A program made the translations under genes and the position numbers. Below, piece by piece: positions 12,175 to 24,441 of a stretch of DNA of 64,000 nucleotides; within the stretch, counting starts at the first letter, position 1; each line of letters begins with the position of its first letter. Origin of the DNA: Hydractinia symbiolongicarpus (Eukaryota > Cnidaria > Hydrozoa > Anthoathecata > Hydractiniidae); the NCBI RefSeq assembly GCF_029227915.1, contig NC_079877.1, positions 33,629,851-33,693,850 of the forward strand. The letters run 5' to 3'. The notes under the pieces were generated by a model. It had not been told where the DNA came from and did not search any database. It worked only from the letters and a program-made list of their open reading frames with translations.

Positions 12175-12699
12175 ATAGGTGGAACCCTCGATAAGTGGAA
12201 CTTTCGATAAGTGGATCCATTTTTTGGTCCCTTCAGCAATATTTTTTTATATATTCATAATTCGATTTCTATCAAGTAATGACATAAAAAAAAAAAATTC
12301 TCGGTCAACATTTTGAGCAACATGTTGATACGATTTGCTATACCCTCGTCAACATAAAAAAGTTAATAAATGTTGATCAACATTTTTAGAGGTTTTTTTT
12401 CTTCGTCAACATTTGATACCCATAGCAAATCGAGTCAACATGTTCATCAACAAATGCTGACGGGTAATGTTGCTCAAAAAGGTGCCTCTATTTGCCCCGG
12501 CCTTAAAATGTAACTTTAGTCGACAAGTACAAGGCATTAAAATAATATTCTCGGTCTCCTGAGATTTCAAATAAAAGAGAAGTTCAAAAAGTGGAACTTT
12601 TGGTTGGTTTCATAGAGGTTCGACTTTCGAGCAATTCGGATATGTGGAAACTTCGATTAGTGGAACCATTTTTTTCGTTCCCGTGGAGGTTCCACTTAT
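12175..12699. mobile_element. non-autonomous DNA transposon relic with inverted ends and palindromic core
   Basis: The ends form an inverted pair, ATAGGTGGAACC at 12175 and the complement of ATAAGTGGAACC at 12688-12699 (11 of 12 match). GTGGAAC and CGATAAGTGG words repeat inside both ends. The core, 12311-12480, is an imperfect palindrome: TTTTGAGCAACAT on one side, ATGTTGCTCAAAA on the other, with ATTTGCTAT and ATAGCAAAT inside. No coding capacity. A pogo/Tigger-like affiliation is only a guess from the GATAAGTGGA-type ends. Confidence 0.55.
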
Positions 12700-13551
12700 C
12701 TACATTCATTGACATTGTATCTAAGAAGTGATCCGTAATCTAAAATATATTGCCCGTATTTTAAAGTTGTGAATCAGTGATGTTAGAAGGCGTATTAAAC
12801 CAATGGAAAACGTGCTCATAACAGAATTTTCAGCACTAGTAGATATGAACAAATGAGCAGGATTGTGATAACAATTTAAGACCGAATTTGATAGTTAGGG
12901 GAACAAATATTTCATTATTCTGTAACAAGATCTTTCTGTTTATTTCTTTAAAAGCAATTTTTATAAACCCTTGCCATTCATTAGATTCAATGGTCTCAGC
13001 TACCTAACAACCACCTTTTTGACCTGCCCATAGTTGATTATGCGCAGTAGTTCCCAAGATATCAGGTTTTACAATGGCTGCTACTGCTTTATCTACGATA
13101 AGACTTCCCATCCTACTGCCATAGGCCTTATTGCAGGAGATTTGTCCAATGGAATAAGATAGCACGCCATCAATGATTGGATGGTAACTTAATCATTAAT
13201 TTTTATAATCGCAAAGTGTTCTTGTCATGAGTACGATAACATGACACAGCTTCTTTTTTTTTCGAATATCAGCATCCGCACAAGAAGGTCCAGGCAATCT
13301 TTTAGTTTTTACAACGCGTTTATTAATTAATTCTGCATTGATCTCATCAAAGGCTAGCGTGATTGATCTTCTTTGAAAAACCAAAACAAAGGAATTCTTT
13401 TAGCAGTTTCAGCTAGTAGCCATATAGCTGGGTTAATTTTTTTGAGACAAACTTGTATTGTAGAACATTTGAATACCATCTCCTCTATTAGCTGATTTTT
13501 CCACTGTAACAAGAAGTTATTTAATTTTCGATGATTTGGACCTTATTGATG
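12700..13551. other. no gene recognised
   Basis: Short open frames only. No domain motifs or clear splice structure were found. Confidence 0.4.
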
Positions 13552-14030
13552 CAGGGGCGGATTTAGCTATGATGTACTAATGCAAATACATCAGCAAAAA
13601 TTCTGATAAAAAAATTAAGGTGTATCTCTGTGAGCCTTTTGCTTTCTGATTTTTACGCCCATTATTAAAATGAACTAGAATAACGGCCGCCAACGTCCAT
13701 TGCGTATAAAACTGACTTTCGGGGTCGCACCCCCCGCCTTTTGGTGGTGCTGTTTTTGTGTCAATTTAGTCGATTGCGCCTGTTCATGCTGCGAAATTTT
13801 TGATATCCTAATCGGTACCGGCTTTACTATTTACACAAGTTTAACTGGTGTAAGATGCGCATTCTTCTGGGCAAAAAATATCCTGGTGTATTTTTCTGGT
13901 GTAGCCAACTGGTGTGAAATGAAAATTATATGGCATGACGATCCAGGACATATGTTCAGGTGAGTGATCTAAAAACTTTCTCTCTTACGATCGCTGCGTA
14001 ACACGTCGGTGTTTTTTACTTGCTTTTTAG

Positions 14031-14239
14031 GATGGATGTCTTGAAGAGTGTTGAAGTGGCGCAGTTAATATCAGATAAATAACTGAAATTAATCGAAGAT
14101 TTGGAGCGAGATGTAAAGCACCGTGTTTCGACATGTATTGGAGAAGTAGGAGAAGATCAAAGTTGGACTGAATCTTACAGACATTAATGAATGCTCACTT
14201 GGCAGAATTTCCTACAGAGTCTTTTTGTAGATGTTTAAG
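14031..14239 (+). pseudogene. exon-like relic with one stop and one frameshift
   Basis: Flanked by a good acceptor (TTGCTTTTTAG) and a consensus donor (TTTAAG/GTAAGA). Reading from the ATG at 14032 gives MDVLKSVEVAQLISDK, an in-frame TAA, then LKLIEDLERDVKHRVSTCI. A frameshift leads into LTDINECSLGRISYRVFL. I do not recognise the protein firmly. Position and decay suggest it is the 5' exon of the relic at 17.3-17.8 kb, separated by the PLE insertion. Confidence 0.4.
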
Positions 14240-14714
14240 GTAAGAAATTTTATTTGTTTGCTTGTGTATTTTTCAATATAAATTTTAAATACAAAAATGG
14301 TTACTAACTGCCAAGCTATTCCAAAGATATGTTCAAATACCAGCAAGTAAAATTTCCAGCATAATTTTTATAAACAGTTTGTTTTGTTTATATTTCAACC
14401 TTTTATCTTCAATAAATACGTCTAATCAATAATCTATATAGACTTATTTATTAAGTCAGAAACATTGTGGTTCCATGTAATATTGAAATCAAAATGACCA
14501 ACAATGATTATATTTATTAAACAATATATTTCGGAAATTTATTCCATCTTCAGGTCTAAAATATAAAAAACATGTTCAGTAAAAACTGTTAAAAACATTA
14601 AAATAATAAAGTTTTTTTATCATACATATCATACATAGCATCATACACTGTACACAAATCAGAAAAAAAAGCTGATGGTAATTAAATCGTAATTACCCAC
14701 GTCATAATTAAAAT

Positions 14715-15580
14715 TTAAAATTTAATCACCAGCGGCCTGAATCTATATTCATCCTTTGTATTCAAAGATGGTTTCAATTGATTGATGAAAAGAGCCTCTA
14801 AAGTCATTAAATGATACGTTGATTTTGAGTTTGAGCACAAGATCGTTACGTCATCAATCGACAATTCACGTTCGCATTCTTTCCAATGATCCGCAACCGG
14901 GCCATTTCGTCGATGTTCTTTGAAACGACATATCAAATGACGGCTTGTTTGACCGACATAGCAAGACGAACATCTTGGACATGAAAATTTATATACTACG
15001 CCACTTTTCAAAGATTTTTCGACTGTTGGCTTTAGTGATGGTAGACAGCTTTTCAGTTTATTCAGCGTGAATATAATTCTGCACGGAGCTTTGATGTTGT
15101 TAAGCGTTCGTTTGAAATTACCCGAAACTTTACCACGATACTGAATAAATAACAATTTTTCTTCTGTTTCCTCTTCTTCTTTTTTCTTTTTCTTTTTCGT
15201 CCTGATCAGTTTGTGGAATCGGCTTTTCAATGATTTTTCTCAATGTGTCTGAAATAATGGGGTCGTAGAATTCAGCGGGATATTGGTTGTTATCTAGAAT
15301 TCCTTTAGCCTTTTTCAGACTTTCATGAAATGTTTCCCAACTGCTACAAGCTCTATAGACTCTATGTACAAGTCCAGACACAACCGATCTCTTATATTGT
15401 TTTGGTGCAAGGGCGTGGAAATTTAGTGTTAAACCAGTGTCAGTTGGTTTTGTATACCACTTTGAGACAAGGTTTCCGTGTGTTCTTTTTATAGACATGT
15501 CTAGAAATGCAATTTCTCCATTGTTTTCACGCTCGATAGTAAACTTTAGTGATGGGTGAATATTATTAATCTCATTCAAC
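14715..15580 (-). pseudogene. PLE RT C-terminus plus GIY-YIG nuclease, frameshifted
   Basis: Truncated copy of the PLE ORF. It begins inside the RT (LNEINNIHPSLKFTIEREN), continues through the RT thumb, and shifts frame at an A/GA-rich run near 15185 where one extra A is present relative to the right copy. It then reads the GIY-YIG endonuclease: VVYKFSCPRCSSCYVGQTSR, RFKEHRR and EALFINQL. The C-terminus (KDEYRFRPLVIKF) looks like the normal family ending, whereas the right copy is frameshifted there. No catalytic RT motifs are present in this copy. Confidence 0.85.
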
Positions 15581-17001
15581 TAAAGCCAATAGGAAGTCAA
15601 CCACCTAGAATCTACGGACTTGCTAAAGTACACAAAAATAACACACCAATGAGACCAGTTTTATCGATGCCAGGTTCTCCATATTACAAACTAGCAAACC
15701 AGGTAGCAAAGTGGCTGTCAGTAGTAGATGAATGCAACATCAATTCTTCCACGAAACAAATATCCGATCTAATTACACATCTCCAACTTGCAGAAAATGA
15801 GGAACTTGTGAGTTTTGACGTCACATCCCTATATACAAATGTACCACTGAACGAAGCAATTGATGATTGTACCAGTCTTTTATATTCTGGAAAATACGAA
15901 AAACCTCCAGTAGATCGAGAAACTTTTCATAAATTAACCTTACTATGTAGTAGCAATGTAGTTATGTCGACTCATGATGGATATTACCAACAAGTCGATG
16001 GATTGGCAATGGGGAGCCCACCAGCTCCAATGCTTGCTAATGGTTGGCTCAGTAAATTTGACGATATTATCAAGGGAGATGCAGATTTATTCGCGAGATA
16101 TATGGACGATATTATCAGAAATATCAACAAAGATAAGATCCAGGAAAAGTTGAATGAGATTAATAATATTCACCCATCACTAAAGTTTACTATCGAGCGT
16201 GAAAACAATAGAGAAATTGCATTTCTAGACATGTCTATAAAAAGAACACACGGAAACCTTGTCTCAAAGTGGTATACAAAACCAACTGACACTGGTTTAA
16301 CACTAAATTTCCACGCCCTTGCACCAAAACAATATAAGAGATCGGTTGTGTCTGGACTTGTACATAGAGTCTATAGAGCTTGTAGCAGTTGGGAAACATT
16401 TCATGAAAGTCTGAAAAAGGCTAAAGGAATTCTAGATAACAACCAATATCCCGCTGAATTCTACGACCCCATTATTTCAGACACATTGAGAAAAATCATT
16501 GAAAAGCCGATTCCACAAACTGATCAGGACGAAAAAGAAAAAGAAAAAGAAGAAGAGGAAACAGAAGAAAAATTGTTATTTATTCAGTATCGTGGTAAAG
16601 TTTCGGGTAATTTCAAACGAACGCTTAACAACATCAAAGCTCCGTGCAGAATTATATTCACGCTGAATAAACTGAAAAGCTGTCTACCATCACTAAAGCC
16701 AACAGTCGAAAAATCTTTGAAAAGTGGCGTAGTATATAAATTTTCATGTCCAAGATGTTCGTCTTGCTATGTCGGTCAAACAAGCCGTCATTTGATATGT
16801 CGTTTCAAAGAACATCGACGAAATGGCCCGGTTGCGGATCATTGGAAAGAATGCGAACGTGAATTGTCGATTGATGACGTAACGATCTTGTGCTCAAACT
16901 CAAAATCAACGTATCATTTAATGACTTTAGAGGCTCTTTTCATCAATCAATTGAAACCATCTTTGAATACAAAGGATGAACAAGATTCAGGCCGCTGGTG
17001 A
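15581..17001 (+). CDS. Penelope-like RT with GIY-YIG endonuclease, N-truncated
   Basis: A long open frame that would copy RNA into DNA and nick the target. RT motifs in order: PRIYGLAKVHK, RPVLSMPGSPYYKLANQVAK, LVSFDVTSLYTNVPL (first catalytic Asp), VDGLAMGSPPAPMLAN and FARYMDDIIRNI (catalytic DD), then FLDMSIKR and WYTKPTDT. After an acidic/lysine-rich linker comes the GIY-YIG domain with its Cys pair (CPRC), CYVGQTSR, RFKEH and the late Glu in LEALFINQL. The frame is about 470 codons; full PLE proteins are longer and start upstream of the RT, so roughly 150-250 residues are missing. The open frame formally starts at 15556 in the other arm, so that start is artificial. The last few residues are frameshifted relative to the left copy. 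Probably inactive but recently so. Confidence 0.9.
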
Positions 17002-17280
17002 TTAAATTTTAAATTTTAATTATGACGTGGGTAATTACGATTTAATTACCATCAGCTTTTTTTTCTGATTTGTGTACAGTGTATGATGCTATGTATGATA
17101 TGTATGATAAAATGACTTATTTATTATAGTTTATTTTTAATTTTTTAATTTTTTAATTTTAACATTTTGTTTTTGCAGAAAACTTTGTAGCTAACCATCG
17201 TCTATAAAAAATAAAATAAACATTTTTATTTAAATCTACTGGAAACCGCAATTGTTTATACAATTCTGTTTCCATATTAA

Positions 17281-17775
17281 TTGATGGAAATGAGATCATT
17301 TGCTATCTACTTTGAGCTGCTGTCTCGATTAAGCTGCGTTTACATTCAAACTTCTATGCTTTACAAAATGTTGATAAAAAGATTATGGAGAACTTTCCTC
17401 GTAATAAAGGAGGACGTTTTGCGTAAATATTTCCTCATGATGTTGCTGATGAATTTACAGGAAATAAAAACTTAGATAGGAAGTCATGTGTCATTAAGGA
17501 AGCCATTTATAATCCTAAAAACACAAGATTCTGTTCTTTAATGAATATGCTTGCTCTTGCAATAATTATTGGGAAAAATATTAAAACCATATACCCTCAT
17601 GATATAGATGACATTCATGGAAGTTTTAATAATGGGTTGATTCCCCAAGAGAAAGTACAGAATCTACGAGCGAATGTATAACCATTATGTGTTCAAGAAT
17701 GGGTAAGGTGAGAAAAATACCATCTGAATTATTTGAACCAAATCACTTTGTATACGCCTGTTATTTTTGAAACGG
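17281..17775 (+). pseudogene. decayed OTU/vertnin-like coding relic
   Basis: Fragments across frames read as one protein. EMRSFAIYFELL joins, after a one-base shift near 17320, AVSIKLRLHSNFYALQNVDK and IMENFPRNKGGRFA, then a stop. The longest run follows: DVADEFTGNKNLDRK, IKEAIYNPKNTRFCSLMNML, ALAIIIGKNIKTIYPHDIDD. A final piece contains FEPNHFV. The order, with a CSLMNMLALA block, an IxxIYP strand and a late PNHFV, resembles OTU-type cysteine-protease-like or vertnin-like proteins found in invertebrate genomes. I am not certain of the family. Several stops make it a pseudogene. Confidence 0.35.
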
Positions 17776-18732
17776 ATATTTTGCAAACACCTCCAACCAC
17801 CATGAAAAAGACAAAACGTCAGCAACAATGACTTTAAATGGCAGAGGTGTAAGAGGTAACAAGTAATTTATTGCTTGCGTTTTTAAAATAATGCATTAGC
17901 TGCACATATTTTTATGTACCTAAACATCCTCAAGATTTTACTTATTCTTGCTGAAGTGTCAGTAACGACATGTTCCTGTGAGAGATCTATATCAACGCTA
18001 CGACAAGTAAAGACATCCTTAAGAAGCTCGATGATCCAGGTATGTTTTTACAATATAAATCGTTACGTATTAAGGAAAATGTGACTTTTTTAATCTTTTC
18101 GTATATATCTTGTTTAATTTATTTAATTAATTTATTGAATTATCTGTTTTGATTGTGAAACACCACATTAAATACATTTAATTATATTATTTTGAAACTA
18201 TTGTTCAGGGTCAATTTAATGGCTCGGTGTTGCTAAATATCCAAAACGGGATGAAAATAAATTTAAATGATGTAAGCGATATGCTGGCAATAAAATATCC
18301 AAAAAGACTTAAAATGTTAGATATCCTGAACGACGATTAAAAGTGTAACAGTCTTGATAAAAAAAGGAATAAATCTTGTATATTATTATCTGTTGCTTAA
18401 TTGTCCCCATATATAAATCCCCTAGAAGTAATAAGGCATGACACCAAAATTTTTAAAAACAACATTTTAATTACTCATGTTGTACAAAAAACATTCAAAA
18501 ATATAATCTTCGTCAGCTAAAAAAAATTCAAAAATGTAATCTTCGTCAGCTGAAAAACTAAAATAACTATCAAAGATGAGTCTGAAAGATGATTTTAATC
18601 TTTTTTAGCCGTTTAAGGGCGTTTAAGAGTGTTGGTTTCTCCCCAAACCACCAGTTGTAAAATTACAGCCCTAGCGGGCGATGAAGCCTCTTTGAGGCTT
18701 TGTTACACCAGTAAATCCTAGGTCCACCCCTG

Positions 18733-20755
18733 TGATGTGATTGAAATGTTTAAAATGCTATTTTATATAATTCACAACCTTTCTGTTTGAGACATTATTT
18801 TAGTCACTACATTAATGTAGTCCTGCATATGGATGATCCTTTAAATCATTAGATATATATTTTTCTTTCAAAGTACAATTCTCAAAAGCATCGAGAACCA
18901 TGTTCTCGAAAGAGTGTGCAATGGATTGTTCTTTTTGTCCTTCATGAGTTATTTTAAATGTGACAAAAACATCTGCGACTATGCTTACTTGAGGCTGTGT
19001 TTAACATCTTCGTTTAACATGTTTGTTTTTTGTGATATTGTAAGATTATGAAGCTAATATCATAAATTGCTGATGCGTATGACAATTGATATGTCTGGTA
19101 AAATGTTGAAAGATTAGCAAGTCAATTTAATTGATTCCCTTTGCTCTCAGTTTTGATGTGTAATTAAAGTTAACTCCCAGTAGCTGGAAATAAAAGGCAA
19201 TGTTGGCGATGCATGTGGCATGCAGTCCCGGAAAAAAATAGTTTGAGATATTAAAATTTTAAGTTAACTGCTGTTCGAGTTAATGGGAATTTTTTTTTTT
19301 TTTTTTTTCGCGTCAGCCTTCTTTTTTTCTAAAAACAGAGGACCTTCATAGATATACATCTTATTGTTGCATTGACACAGATAACAAAATTGTGTAATGA
19401 CACCCCAGAAGGAGGAGAGTGGCCTTTGTTTACCAAAAATTTCTATAGATGTATACGAAAAGAGTATTAGAGGATAGAGAATTAGTATATCTATGGTATT
19501 TCATAGTTAGATTTGATCAGAATTTAAAGGTGCATTAACAAAAGTTTTATTGCAAATTTACTCCAGTAATACTTTAACATAACACAAAAATTGGTAGCTT
19601 AAGATTCCTGTGTAGGACATGAGGCCTACTCGTAATCAATGCAGGAACAAAGACTAAGACAAAATTAAAACTGCTTGTGAAAATACTTGATTTTTTTAGT
19701 TATACTTCTTCAAGTACAACATCGGCGAACGATAATAAATTTTTTATAAGAACGTTTAAATTTCAGCAAATACTGGATGTTTTTTTACGTTTTTTCAGCC
19801 TCAAGTGTTCTTTTATTGTATTATATATATCAATTGTAGACTCATTATTTTTATGTTATAGTCTATGAAGGTATTCAGGCTCTGTACGTTCTTATCATGT
19901 TCTTAATTTTTGGAAAAATCATAAAAATCGTGTACCCAAATAAACCCTAATATAAAGTCAAATGTCAGCCTTTCTAATTCAATTTATTTCCTGTCAGCAA
20001 AAAAATGCCAATATGAACTACTATTTGCCTCCTCTAAGTTGACAAACTTGTGTTTCACGTCGGTAATTTATATCTTGTTTGTGATTTTATTCTGCCATAC
20101 ACAAATCGCAGTTACATTTAAAGAGAATGTTATGAAAAAATGAGAAGAAAACTGTTATAAGCTTCATTCAAATCTAACTGCAATAAAAACCATGTCGGCG
20201 AATACACGCCAACGTGAATCAAGAATTTTGTGAACACCTCAGTATACCCCATCGCCCAATTGCAGTGTGTGGACGTGAATTAGAAAGGCTAAACGCATCC
20301 AACCGAAGTCTGGAAAATATTTTATGAATGCTTTTGGTGGGTCAGGGAATTTACCAACAAGCAGGTTTGACAAAGTGGCCAAGCTTTCAGATAAAAAACT
20401 GAAAGTCACCGAAATAGATAATTTAAACCCTATTTAAAACTAAAGAAAAAGGGGCACCTACGTCCAGTTGCCTAACTATGAAGCGAAATGAAAAACTTTG
20501 CTTTTCTGGTATTTTTATAGCTTGGTGATTAGACAAACACATGCACAGGTCAGCTAAAAAGAAATTTTCCAAAGGCAGAGTACTTTTGGTCATAGTCCAA
20601 ACCAAGTATGATTTGGCCAAGGAACGTAGAATACTAAAAGGTCGTGAAGAACAGATTATTTACAATCTGTATTCTTGTTAGTTGAAACCTTTTTATTAGT
20701 TGTCCAAGCTAGCTGCTTTGTCTCTATCTCTATCTCTCTATCTCCCTCAAAGCGA
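18733..20755. other. no gene recognised
   Basis: AT-rich, with a poly-T tract near 19290-19308. Short open frames have no recognisable motifs. Confidence 0.45.
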
Positions 20756-20845
20756 TTTTAGAGATTCCACCTCGCGTAGCGGTCGGCGGGAATCAATAAT
20801 AGCATGTATCTCCAGACACTGGGCCGTGCTAATGGTTGGTTTTAA
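20756..20845 (+). repeat. SINE-like fragment, second copy
   Basis: Shares the GATTCCACCTCGCG...CGGCGGGAATCAAT hairpin and the following CAGACACTGGGCC segment with the minus-strand repeat at 4956-5160. Only the body is recognisable; no tRNA-like head is seen here. Confidence 0.35.
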
Positions 20846-21254
20846 CAGATCGAGTTTCTCATTTAGTCGCATGTTAATATTTATTTTTAAATTTATTTAA
20901 AAAAAAACGTTATACCTTAATTCGTACTTACGTTAATACTTTTAGCTTCGACTTTGTTCCTATATTTTTGTTTTGAGTTACTGTTTTAGCTGTTGAAGTA
21001 TCCAACATGACTGCTAATTGGCTAGACTCATTTAATGTTGTGGTGATTTGAACTTTTCTTCGCCATATATTTAACAATAAAAGACGTATTTTTATTTTGA
21101 AATTCATTTATTTAAATACGAAGCCTTTCGGGTAAACAAATCATTAGCCTAAAATTTGGAATCTACCTAATATGCAACTTTTCTATATATACACAAATAT
21201 ACGACAATTAAAAAAGTTCAAAACTAAAAAGATCTAATGCAATTCCATTTCTAA

Positions 21255-21440
21255 GTACAGTATACTCTCGTTAAGTCGGAAACCGGATAAGAAAGGACGC
21301 CCGCTAAGCAGTACAATTTCCTTTCGTCTCTTAAAGCAAAAACCCCGCTTAAAAAGACATCCAATGGAATGACTTCATAATTGTATATAGGGCACTTTTT
21401 CTCGGTCCATTGAGTGTCCCATTTAACGTGGGTCTGTTAA
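21255..21440. mobile_element. small DNA-transposon relic
   Basis: The left end contains CTCGTTAAGTCGGA and the right end, complemented, CACGTTAAATGGGACA. These are degenerate inverted ends resembling short pogo/Tc-like non-autonomous elements. No coding content. Weak support. Confidence 0.3.
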
Positions 21441-24140
21441 TTTTGTAAAAATCGCTTTTGTAATTTCCCTTTTGAAGTTTTTTCTAGGGACAACGCAAAT
21501 GTCCCATGTTTTTAACTAGATGTTGTACAGGTTATGGTTTTTAATTTATTATATCATTTTAAGTTCAACTGACGGATGCATTGCAAACAGTGTCGCCTGT
21601 GTGATGATTGGTTTTCTTCGATCCCCTCTAGAAAAGTATGTACAGAAAGATAATGTTATGCCATCGTTTTTGCTGACAACAAGCTTATATCAACTCAACG
21701 CACAACTACTCTACCATTATGAAAAGCAAAAAAGTTAGGCGGCCTCAATCCCTCCCTGTGATATCTTTCGGGTGTTGGTTTAGTCTTTCTCCTTGCGAAG
21801 AGAAGGATGGATGCAGACTCAAAATAAATTTTCAAATTTAGTTTTCTTCATGGTTGTAGCTTAGCTGGCATATATTTTACCCTTTTTGTCACACCGCCAC
21901 TACCATTACCTGATTTTATAAAACTGCCAGTTAGATACTGTAAAAGTAAATATTTTGTTGATACCTCATTGTAAACAACTAGCATCCCAAAGAATTGTTC
22001 CTAACTAATCTCGTTTTTATGTTGTTCTGTATTTTTGGTACGTAGCTATATTTCGCGAAACAAAAACGGGTGTGCACTTATTCCCAGGAAGACCTTAAGT
22101 CCTTATATCTTCAGCTCTTGTATATATAAAAGAATATTAACCTTGTTTAAACCTGCTTGTTTTGGAACATTTTAGTAACGATATATCTGGGCGCTAATTC
22201 TGTAATTCTACTAATTCAGTGTGCTAAGTAATACTACAAGTACTAGCTGTTTGCTCGTGGAAGAATTCACTTTTTTTTTTTTTAATTCGTGTAACGGACA
22301 CGTAAACACACAGCAGTTCCAATTTTACAATCTGTTTTATTTAAAAAGCATAACCTGTACATGGTAAAAAGCTAAATTGTAAAACTATATACTTGCTTTG
22401 TCAAAAGTACATCAGGGAAAAAAAGTATATGAAAGACAATTAAAACCCCTAATATGTTTCGTTTGCAGAATTTCTTAAATTTTTCGAAATTTTGTCACGA
22501 ATATACAGTCTGCAACACATGCCAAAATCAGCTATTTATTGTATTGCTTACAATAAAGTGAAAGAAATCAACAGTTAACGATGCAGAAAAGAAATATAAG
22601 AAAATAAAAACATTAATTTTTTCGGTATATTACATGCTGACCTCTATCGCAATATTTTGATCCGAAATATTAGAAAAAACAGCTTTCTTTTAAACCCAAC
22701 CCCAAAATTAACAAAAGTCAATTATTTTGTTTCTACACATAATATCTTACACAAAATGTAAAATGTCAAAAAATCAATTTAAATATAAAAAATCGCTCAT
22801 TTCGGTCTCAGCTCAATCTCTCCCATAAACGTTTATACAAAATTTCTAACCTAATTGTACAAAAAAATAGTTTTTTGGTAACAATGCATTTTGTCTTCTC
22901 TAACAAAAGTTGATCACACAATGTTAAAGTATAAAGTAACTTATTTTCGTAGTAATCGAGGCAAGTTACGTATGTGCCTGATAACGCATGCTTAAATAGA
23001 ACTTTCCCATCCATTTGTACGCACAAGTCAATTCTATTCGTACGGGCTAGACGACCCGTTCACCCTCCCCTGTAAGTTGAGGAAATTACTCAGAAAGTAT
23101 ATTAAGATTGGTTGAGTGACACAGAATCTTATACCTATCTATACGGTTTCTTCCGGTAAAATAGACGAAGTCAATCTACTTTGGCTCGGAGTAAATTTTA
23201 GCGTAACGCCACGCTTTGGGGACACAAGCATGAGAAATAAAAAATGACCCGTATATTTTTGTCCTTGGTCACACCGTGTGCACACACAAGGCGTATTAAT
23301 ATATAGATATGTCCAAATGTTTTTAAATAAGCATGATGAAATGTGTCTTGATTGGTATTGGATGAAATATTTCTGAAATTCGCTAAAATATCAATATTTG
23401 TTTTGCGTAATTTAATGACTAAATGCACTTGTATTAAAGGTTGATTAAAAGTATAGCCTGCAAACAGAACTGTTGAAATATTCTCTTTAAATTTAGATGT
23501 AAAACCACATGTCAAGACAAGTTTGCGGGACAAGATAAAAGCTTGATAGCACAGGTGAGATCGTGCACAAATGTTCTTGTGGCAATTGATATTGAAGCGC
23601 TGGGCATAAAATTTAACTTAAACGTTCATTCGTCTGTATCTGAGCCGATACCAGGATTTTCATATCGTTGCATATAGCAGGTGTATTTGTCATAAATGAT
23701 TTCAATGATGTTGGTGGTACTATCGAATTGAAGGTAATCTTTTTACTTCTAAGGGTAACTTTGTTGCTTTTATTAAAATTTTGAAAGATCAAATAAGTAC
23801 TATCTCGTTTTTAAAAAGGTGCAACTAAAATACATTCATAATAGTGACACTCCCAATTCTGTTGTTTAATTTACATTTGGGAAAACCAAAGTGGTGTATG
23901 CTACTTGGCCTGTGACCACAACCTATGCTAGCCTTTGAAGCCTCTTAAATGACTTCTGTAAGTTGCTAAAAAAACATTTTAGACACAATAAAAACTTAGG
24001 ACGTCTAGATGTAGTCATGACGTCTAGATATAGTTGCACAAATTTAAAGCAGCTACATGGAGCGACTAGGGATATTTTTTTAAAGTGTATTTTTTTTGAG
24101 GAATGAATTTCAAAAATGTGATGGTTAACGGTACACACAC
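21441..24140. other. no gene recognised
   Basis: Short open frames on both strands; none shows a domain or signal I recognise. The interval carries no obvious tandem repeat. Confidence 0.45.
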
Positions 24141-24240
24141 TTTTTTATAAGAATATCAAAATTCAAACCGGGTCTGGTCATTATTTTATTTCTCTATTGT
24201 TTTTAATTTCTCTTTATTTTTCTAAACAATAGGCTACTTT
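24141..24240. repeat. partial copy of palindromic MITE family
   Basis: Contains TTTATAAGAATATCAAAA followed by GGTCTGGTCATTATT and TTTCTCTATTGTTTTT. The same words flank the more complete element at 24442-24572. Confidence 0.45.
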
Positions 24241-24441
24241 TTAACCCGAGATAACAGCAAACAAACCAGATTCTGATAAAATCGTGATGCATTATAACCA
24301 AGATAAACAAAGGGGGATGCGGTGGTTATGCGGACGAGTGTTAAGGGTTGCTAAAAAAAAGCAAAACGAGGAAAACGGTTGTGTAGGAAAATCTTAAAAA
24401 AGTGAGAACAGTGTACACCTACATGCTTTTTATTTTGTAAG

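Larger units (their letters stand above)
14530..17112. mobile_element. Penelope-like element, two inverted near-identical copies
   Basis: A left arm (14615-15580, minus) and a right arm (16149-17112, plus) are reverse complements of about 965 bp, with only a few differences. They are separated by 568 bp unique to the right copy. Both encode the end of the PLE reverse transcriptase and the GIY-YIG nuclease. The left copy extends further in its 3' UTR, down to a CTGAAGATGG...CCGAAA motif at 14530-14556; the right copy loses similarity at 17112. Inverted partial copies are a known habit of PLEs. Near-identity implies a recent insertion. Confidence 0.9.
13552..18732. mobile_element. candidate hAT-like composite element with CAGGGG termini
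   Basis: The left end CAGGGGCGGATTTAG at 13552 and the right end, whose complement reads CAGGGGTGGACCTAG at 18732, form short inverted repeats of the CAGGGGYGGA type known from hAT-related repeats. TGATG flanks both ends and could be a 5-bp target duplication. In between are exon-like coding relics (14031-14239 and about 17281-17770) and a 2.5-kb inverted PLE insertion. A 30-35 bp tandem duplication (AATCTTCGTCAGCT) lies at 18492-18555. The pairing of ends across 5.2 kb is inference, because the inverted repeat is short. Confidence 0.4.

Noticed and set aside
14530-14556. Active hammerhead ribozyme at the PLE 3' flank
   Set aside because: The core-like words are present, but an extra base separates them from stem II, flanking stem I does not pair, and stem III/cleavage triplet is unconvincing. 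Kept only as a conserved structural motif.
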